Source of the DNA: Pseudomonadota bacterium
GTDB taxonomy: Bacteria; Desulfobacterota; Desulfovibrionia; Desulfovibrionales; Desulfovibrionaceae
Reading direction: 5' to 3'
NCBI GenBank assembly: GCA_023433925.1
Contig: JAEYTO010000023.1
Coordinates: 1-16,425, forward strand
Length of the DNA stretch: 16,425 bases
The position numbers were made by a program, and so were the translations under genes. Below the pieces are notes generated by a model, which saw nothing but the letters and a program-made list of their open reading frames with translations, had not been told where the DNA came from and did not search any database. Position 1 is the first letter of the stretch, and every line of letters begins with the position of its first letter. This document shows, one piece after another, positions 12,538-16,425 of the stretch.

Positions 12538-13590
12538 ATGTCAGGCAGCACCTTCGGGCAGCTCTTCCGGCTGACCACCTTCGGCGAATCCCACGGCCCG
12601 GCCATCGGCGGCATCATCGACGGCTGCCCCGCGGGCATCCCCCTGGACGAGGGAGTCATCCAGGCGGAGCTGGACCGCCGCAAGCCCGGCGGAACCATCG
12701 CCTCCACGGCGCGCAAGGAGCCGGACCGCATCCGCCTCCTGTCCGGCGTGTTCGAGGGCCAGACCACGGGCACGGCCATCGGCTTCAGCATCGCCAACGA
12801 GGACCAGCGCTCGCGCGACTACTCGCAGGTCAAGGACATCTACCGGCCCGGCCACGCCGACATCACCTACGACGCCAAGTACGGGCTGCGTGATTATCGC
12901 GGCGGCGGACGGGCCTCGGGCCGCGAAACGGCCTGCCGCGTGGCCGGCGGGGCAATCGCCCAGGCTTTCCTGGCCGCGCGGGGCGTGCGCGTGCGCGCCT
13001 ACACGCTGGAGCTGGGCGGCATACAGGCCACGGTGCTCGACCCCGAGGGCGCCCAGGACCGGGCCTTCTTCAGCCCTGATCCGCGGGCCGTGGAAGCCTG
13101 GACGCGAAGAGTCACGGACATCAAGGGCCAGGGCGATTCCCTCGGCGGCATCGTGGAGATCCAGGCCCTGGGCGTGCCCACCGGTCTGGGCGAGCCGGTC
13201 TTCGACAAGCTCGACGCCCGGCTGGCTTATGCCTGCATGTCCGTGGGCGCGGTCAAGGCCGTGGAGATCGGCGCGGGGATCGCGGCCGCGCGACTCACGG
13301 GCAGCGAGAACAACGACCCCATCACTCCCCAGGGCTTCGCCTCGAACAACGCGGGCGGCATCCTGGGCGGCATCTCCAGCGGCCAGCCCATTGTCGTACG
13401 CTGCGCCGTGAAGCCCATCCCGTCCATCTCGCGGGAGCAGAAAACCGTCACCCGCGACGGCCGGGCCACGACCCTCGTGGTCGGCGGCCGGCACGACGTG
13501 TCGGCCATCCCGCGCATCGTGCCGGTGCTCAAGGCCATGGTCCTGCTGACGCTGGCGGACATGTGGATGGTGCAGGCGGCGCGGAGATGA
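12538..13590 (+). CDS. aroC: Chorismate synthase
   Basis: This 350-residue protein is full length for the family. Signature regions are present: FGESHGPAIGGIIDGCPAG (15-33), the YRGGGRASGRETACRVAGG block (120-138, with the GRxSxRET arginines), SLGGIVE and RHDVSAIPRIVPVLKAM (318 onward). It catalyses the last step of the shikimate pathway, converting EPSP to chorismate with reduced FMN as cofactor, and is cytoplasmic. The ATG at 12538 has AGGAG six bases upstream; the frame stays open far upstream, antisense to DUF2267 gene B, which is a GC effect. No other aro gene is adjacent; it stands alone, divergent from the DUF2267 cluster. Confidence 0.97.
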   Translation: MSGSTFGQLFRLTTFGESHGPAIGGIIDGCPAGIPLDEGVIQAELDRRKPGGTIASTARKEPDRIRLLSGVFEGQTTGTAIGFSIANEDQRSRDYSQVKDIYRPGHADITYDAKYGLRDYRGGGRASGRETACRVAGGAIAQAFLAARGVRVRAYTLELGGIQATVLDPEGAQDRAFFSPDPRAVEAWTRRVTDIKGQGDSLGGIVEIQALGVPTGLGEPVFDKLDARLAYACMSVGAVKAVEIGAGIAAARLTGSENNDPITPQGFASNNAGGILGGISSGQPIVVRCAVKPIPSISREQKTVTRDGRATTLVVGGRHDVSAIPRIVPVLKAMVLLTLADMWMVQAARR

Positions 13591-13849
13591 CGGGCTGCGC
13601 AATGCAACGTCGAATCCACGCCGGGACGGCGGACGCGGAAGTCCTGGAGCGCCCTAATTTTTCGAGCCTCTGAGCCTGCCCGGCCAGTCCAACGGCAATG
13701 GAGAAGGCGGCCAGCGCAGCTTATCCCTTGAGCAAAATCAGGGTTGATCCTTCCGAAGTACGTCCGCAAGCCGGACTTCCACCTTCCGGCGCATGCGACA
13801 TGCAAACATTCGACCGAGCTTCGCAAATTTTCTTTACATTTTAATTGAT

Positions 13850-13855
13850 TATAAT
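13850..13855 (+). promoter_or_regulatory. Perfect -10 box upstream of the chemoreceptor gene
   Basis: TATAAT lies in the most AT-rich stretch of the window (about 13826-13858). No good -35 is found at 16-18 bases upstream; TTTACA occurs but only 11 bases away. The leader to the ATG would be about 140 bases. A sigma-28 type flagellar promoter was not found. Confidence 0.4.
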
Positions 13856-13869
13856 TCCATGGTCTTGCC

Positions 13870-13893
13870 TTGAACACTCGAAGGGCTGTTCAA
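13870..13893. promoter_or_regulatory. Palindrome TTGAACA-N10-TGTTCAA, possible operator
   Basis: A perfect 7-bp inverted repeat with ten-base spacer starts about 15 bases after the TATAAT, where a repressor could block early transcription. It could also be a small RNA hairpin in the leader. The regulator is unknown. Confidence 0.35.
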
Positions 13894-14000
13894 CCATTGA
13901 TCTTGCCCTTTGGTGACTGTACGATCCGCTTCACTCCATCGCTTTTACAGAAATCCATGACCTTCCGGCGGTCAGTCAACGATTCTCAAGGAGCCGTCTC

Positions 14001-15833
14001 ATGCTGAGGAACACATCCATTCAGTTCAGGCTCTTCCTGCTGCTAGGCGCCATGGCCTTGTTCATTGCGAGCCTGCTGGCCTATTTCGCCGTCGACATGC
14101 ACAAAATCAACGATGTCGGTCTTTCCAAGCTGAGCGACGTCATGATCCAGGGCCACAAGGAGAAGCTCCAGGTGGCGGTGCATTCCATGGCCGTGGGTCT
14201 TGGCAGCTTGGTGTCCGGCATCGAGGGCCAATCCGCGAAGCTCGACGCCATCAAGCTGGCGACCAAGGATATCCGCTTCGAGGAGGATCAGTCCGGCTAC
14301 TTCTTCGTCTACAAGGGCACAACGGCGGTATCCGTGCCGGCCAAGACATCCAACGAGGGTAAGGATCTCGCTTCCGTCAAGGACAAGGACGGCGTTTACT
14401 TCGTGCGGGACCTGCACGAGGGAGCCAAGGCGGGCGGGCGTTTTCTTGTCTGGACATTCCCCAAGCCCAACGCGGGCGAGCAGCCCAAGCTCGGCTACTC
14501 GGAGATGATCCCCGGGACCGATTTCTGGATCGGGACCGGCGTCTACATCGATAACGTCGATGCTTCCCAGCAGGCTTTGTCCGAGCACCTGGGGGGTCTG
14601 GTCCGCTCCAACCTGCTCGTCTCGATATCCGCGATCATGGCCATCTTCGTGCTCATTCTCACACCGTTGTCCCTGGTCGTGGCCCGCTCCATCATCCTGC
14701 CCATCCGCACGGCCAAGGATGCCGCCCTGCGCGTGGCCGGCGGTGATTTCAACGTGCAACTCGCGGCTACCGGCCGCGACGAGGTCAGCGGCCTGGAGCA
14801 GGCCTTGAACGAAATGGCCGCCAAGCTCCGCGCCAATGTCGATGAGATCGGCGAGAAGACGAGCCTGGCCGAGCGCATGGCCCAGGACGCCAGACGTGCG
14901 GCCGACGAGGCCCTCACGGCCAAGGCCAAGGCCGATCTCGCCAGGAGGCAGGGTATGGGCGAGGCCGCGGACAGACTGACGGGAATAGTCTCGCGGCTCA
15001 CCACCGCCACGAAGGAGCTTGAAACACGGACGGATGAAGCGGCCAAGGGCACCGACCTCCAGCGGGAACGCATCTCGCAGACCGCGACCGCCACCGAACA
15101 GATGAACGCATCGGTGCTCGAAGTGGCCCGGAGCGCCGCCGAGGCGGCCCTGAACGCCGACAAGGCCAAGAACCGCGCCCAGGCCGGGGCGTCGGTGGTA
15201 GCCAAGACCATCGAGGCCATCGACAACGTCAAACGCCAGGCCGAGCGCATGAAGGGTTCGCTCGATATGCTCGGCAAGCAGGCCCAGGGCATCGGTCAGA
15301 TCATGAACGTCATCACCGATATCGCCGACCAGACAAACCTTCTGGCCCTCAACGCCGCCATCGAGGCGGCGCGCGCCGGAGATGCGGGCCGGGGCTTCGC
15401 CGTCGTGGCCGACGAGGTGCGCAAGCTCGCCGAAAAGACCATGGCCGCCACCAAGGAGGTCGGGGCCGCCATCGCCGCCATCCAGGATGGCACGCACGGC
15501 AACATCCTGGCCATGGGGGATGCCGCGCGGGCGGTCAGCGACAGCACGGCGCTGGCGGACGAGGCCGGCAAGGCCTTGCGGGAGATCCTGGCCCTCGTGG
15601 AGTCCTCGGCGGATCAGGTGCGCAACATCGCCACGGCCTCCGAGGAGCAGTCGGCATCGAGCGAGCAGATTTCCCGCTCCACCGAGGAGATCAACCGCCT
15701 GTCCGACGAGACCGCCGCGGCCATGAATCACGCCTCGCGAGCCGTGGTCGACCTTTCCAGCCTCTCCAGCGACTTGGGCCGCCTCATTGAAACCCTAAGC
15801 CGCCAAGCCGGCGAATCCGGAGTCCAGTCATGA
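14001..15833 (+). CDS. Methyl-accepting chemotaxis protein with Cache sensor domain
   Basis: The protein has 610 residues. A first membrane helix (about 11-31) is followed by a periplasmic single Cache domain (about 33-190) with DQSGYFFVYKGTTAVSVPAK and GYSEMIPGTDFWIGTGVYID, then a second helix (about 203-228), a HAMP domain (about 229-281, starting ILPIRTAKDAALRVAGGDFN), and a cytoplasmic signalling coiled coil. The hairpin tip DQTNLLALNAAIEAARAGDA (443-462) and GRGFAVVADEVRKLAEKT (463-480) are the conserved CheA/CheW contact region. It senses a small ligand outside the cell, probably an organic acid given the sCache_2 look, and signals to CheA. The C-terminus (GESGVQS) lacks the CheR-docking NWETF-type pentapeptide. 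The ATG at 14001 has AAGGAG about eight bases upstream. Its stop overlaps the cheW start (ATGA), so the two are translationally coupled. Confidence 0.93.
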   Translation: MLRNTSIQFRLFLLLGAMALFIASLLAYFAVDMHKINDVGLSKLSDVMIQGHKEKLQVAVHSMAVGLGSLVSGIEGQSAKLDAIKLATKDIRFEEDQSGYFFVYKGTTAVSVPAKTSNEGKDLASVKDKDGVYFVRDLHEGAKAGGRFLVWTFPKPNAGEQPKLGYSEMIPGTDFWIGTGVYIDNVDASQQALSEHLGGLVRSNLLVSISAIMAIFVLILTPLSLVVARSIILPIRTAKDAALRVAGGDFNVQLAATGRDEVSGLEQALNEMAAKLRANVDEIGEKTSLAERMAQDARRAADEALTAKAKADLARRQGMGEAADRLTGIVSRLTTATKELETRTDEAAKGTDLQRERISQTATATEQMNASVLEVARSAAEAALNADKAKNRAQAGASVVAKTIEAIDNVKRQAERMKGSLDMLGKQAQGIGQIMNVITDIADQTNLLALNAAIEAARAGDAGRGFAVVADEVRKLAEKTMAATKEVGAAIAAIQDGTHGNILAMGDAARAVSDSTALADEAGKALREILALVESSADQVRNIATASEEQSASSEQISRSTEEINRLSDETAAAMNHASRAVVDLSSLSSDLGRLIETLSRQAGESGVQS

Positions 15834-16315
15834 GCAGTATGGGTAGTAACGCCAAGGAGCACCGGGACGGCCTGCTACAGCTTGTAACCTTCTCTGTCGA
15901 CGGCGAGGAGTTCGGCATTGAAATCCTTATCGTCAAGGAAATCATCCGCTTCATGGAATCCACCAAGGTGCCCAATGCGCCGGAATTCGTGGAGGGGGTC
16001 ATCAACCTGCGCGGGCAGATCATCCCGGTCATCGACATGCGCAAGCGCTTCGGCCTGGCCAGCGCCGCGCGCGACCAGCACACCCGCATCATCGTGGTCG
16101 AGATTCAGTCGTTGCGCGCCGGATTCATCGTCGACGCCGTCTCCGAGGTCCTGCGCATCCCGGCGGGCACCGTGGAGCCGGCGCCGCCCATGGTGGCCGG
16201 GATCGATTCCGAGTTCATCAGGGGCGTCGGCAAGCTCGACGACAGGCTGCTGATCCTGCTCGATCTGGAGCGCTTGTTCAGCGACATGGAGAAGCGACAA
16301 CTGGCCGGCGTCTGA
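15830..16315 (+). CDS. cheW: CheW-type chemotaxis coupling protein
   Basis: This is a 161-residue single CheW domain. LLQLVTFSVDGEEFGIEILI (15-34) and VKEIIRFMES open the first barrel; GVINLRGQIIPVIDMRKRFG (56-75) is the hallmark segment; GFIVDAVSEVLRIP and RGVGKLDDRLLILLDLERLF complete it. It links chemoreceptors to the kinase CheA at the cytoplasmic signalling array. The ATG at 15830 overlaps the chemoreceptor stop by four bases and has GGAG about eight bases upstream. Pairing a CheW with a single receptor suggests that it serves this receptor preferentially, but that is inference. No cheA, cheR or cheB is in view; the window ends 110 bp later. Confidence 0.95.
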   Translation: MSSMGSNAKEHRDGLLQLVTFSVDGEEFGIEILIVKEIIRFMESTKVPNAPEFVEGVINLRGQIIPVIDMRKRFGLASAARDQHTRIIVVEIQSLRAGFIVDAVSEVLRIPAGTVEPAPPMVAGIDSEFIRGVGKLDDRLLILLDLERLFSDMEKRQLAGV

Positions 16316-16323
16316 TCGCCGGC
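16304..16323 (+). terminator. 7-bp hairpin spanning the cheW stop codon
   Basis: GCCGGCG (16304-16310) pairs with CGCCGGC (16317-16323) around a six-base loop holding the TGA. There is no T-run. Together with the hairpin at 16344-16365 it probably marks the end of the operon. Confidence 0.4.
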
Positions 16324-16343
16324 AGAGACATGCGTTCCGCAAG

Positions 16344-16425
16344 GGCCGCTTCGAATGAAGCGGCCTCAAGTCATTGATAAAGCTCGATTTTATTCTGCCT
16401 CCGGCGGCCAAGGGGGCGCGGCCCC
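16344..16425. repeat. Composite dispersed repeat, copy 4 (truncated by window edge)
   Basis: A perfect 9-bp hairpin GGCCGCTTC/GAAGCGGCC (16344-16365) is followed by TCATTGATAAAG, an AT-rich link, CTGCCTCCGGCGGCC and AAGGGGGCGCGGCCCC to the edge. This is the same order as copy 1 at 1500-1576, with most bases identical from TCATTGA onward. The hairpin sequence itself differs from copy 1, so the stem is kept while its sequence changes. It sits just after cheW and may act as the operon's terminator. Confidence 0.7.

Larger units (their letters stand above)
13591..14000. other. 410-bp intergenic region before the chemoreceptor gene
   Basis: The left two thirds are GC-rich and hold no gene I can support. 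A minus-strand frame is open across 13600-13877 with a good spread of residues, possibly a decayed gene or chance. From about 13825 the sequence becomes AT-rich and carries the promoter-like TATAAT (13850-13855) and a palindrome at 13870-13893. No clear terminator for aroC is visible. Confidence 0.5.

Noticed and set aside
12541..13602. 353-codon minus-strand open frame
   Set aside because: It is antisense to aroC; no family resemblance.
14043..15731. 562-codon minus-strand open frame
   Set aside because: It is antisense to the chemoreceptor, whose domains are unmistakable; high GC removes stop codons. The composition (Gly/Leu/His/Asp-rich) is typical of antisense reading.

Overview
The window looks like a piece of chromosome from a GC-rich member of the Desulfovibrionaceae (sulfate-reducing deltaproteobacteria). 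I infer this from the very high GC at third codon positions, the symporter with its small accessory protein, the Cache-type chemoreceptor paired with CheW, and GC-rich palindromic intergenic repeats of a kind I associate with that family. No database search was possible, so the assignment is inference. I see no tRNA, rRNA, CRISPR array, transposase or phage gene.

Layout. Positions 1-710 (minus) hold the 5' part of a sodium:solute symporter gene, preceded by a small one-helix accessory protein. Positions 1006-2620 (minus) hold a TRL-like lipoprotein and an exported DsbA-family thioredoxin-fold protein, separated by a composite palindromic repeat. Positions 2660-2798 are a run of hairpins with imperfect inverted ends. 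Next come (plus) a YgjP/SprT-like zinc metallopeptidase, a second inverted-repeat element at 3668-3820, an unrecognised lipoprotein and a small membrane protein. Positions 5048-6610 (minus) carry a SAM-dependent methyltransferase with a coiled-coil tail and an unrecognised acidic protein. A family 2 glycosyltransferase (plus, 6926-8047) diverges from them. A terminator region separates it from a minus-strand TrmJ-type tRNA 2'-O-methyltransferase, which diverges from a plus-strand RlmI-like 23S rRNA methyltransferase.

Positions 10492-12321 (minus) are a compact cluster of DUF2267, three-BON-domain and DUF2267 genes. It lies between rlmI, with which it shares stop-codon bases, and the divergent aroC (chorismate synthase). 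The right end holds a methyl-accepting chemotaxis protein and cheW, overlapping by ATGA, so they form a sensory pair. A second copy of the composite repeat is cut by the window edge after cheW.

Most genes are ordinary housekeeping or accessory genes. The parts that deserve a second look are the DUF2267-BON-DUF2267 cluster, the dispersed repeat family whose conserved end carries GGAGG and appears to supply the ribosome binding site of rlmI, the two MITE-like elements, and several small orphan genes (symporter accessory protein, 87-residue membrane protein, 110-residue acidic protein).
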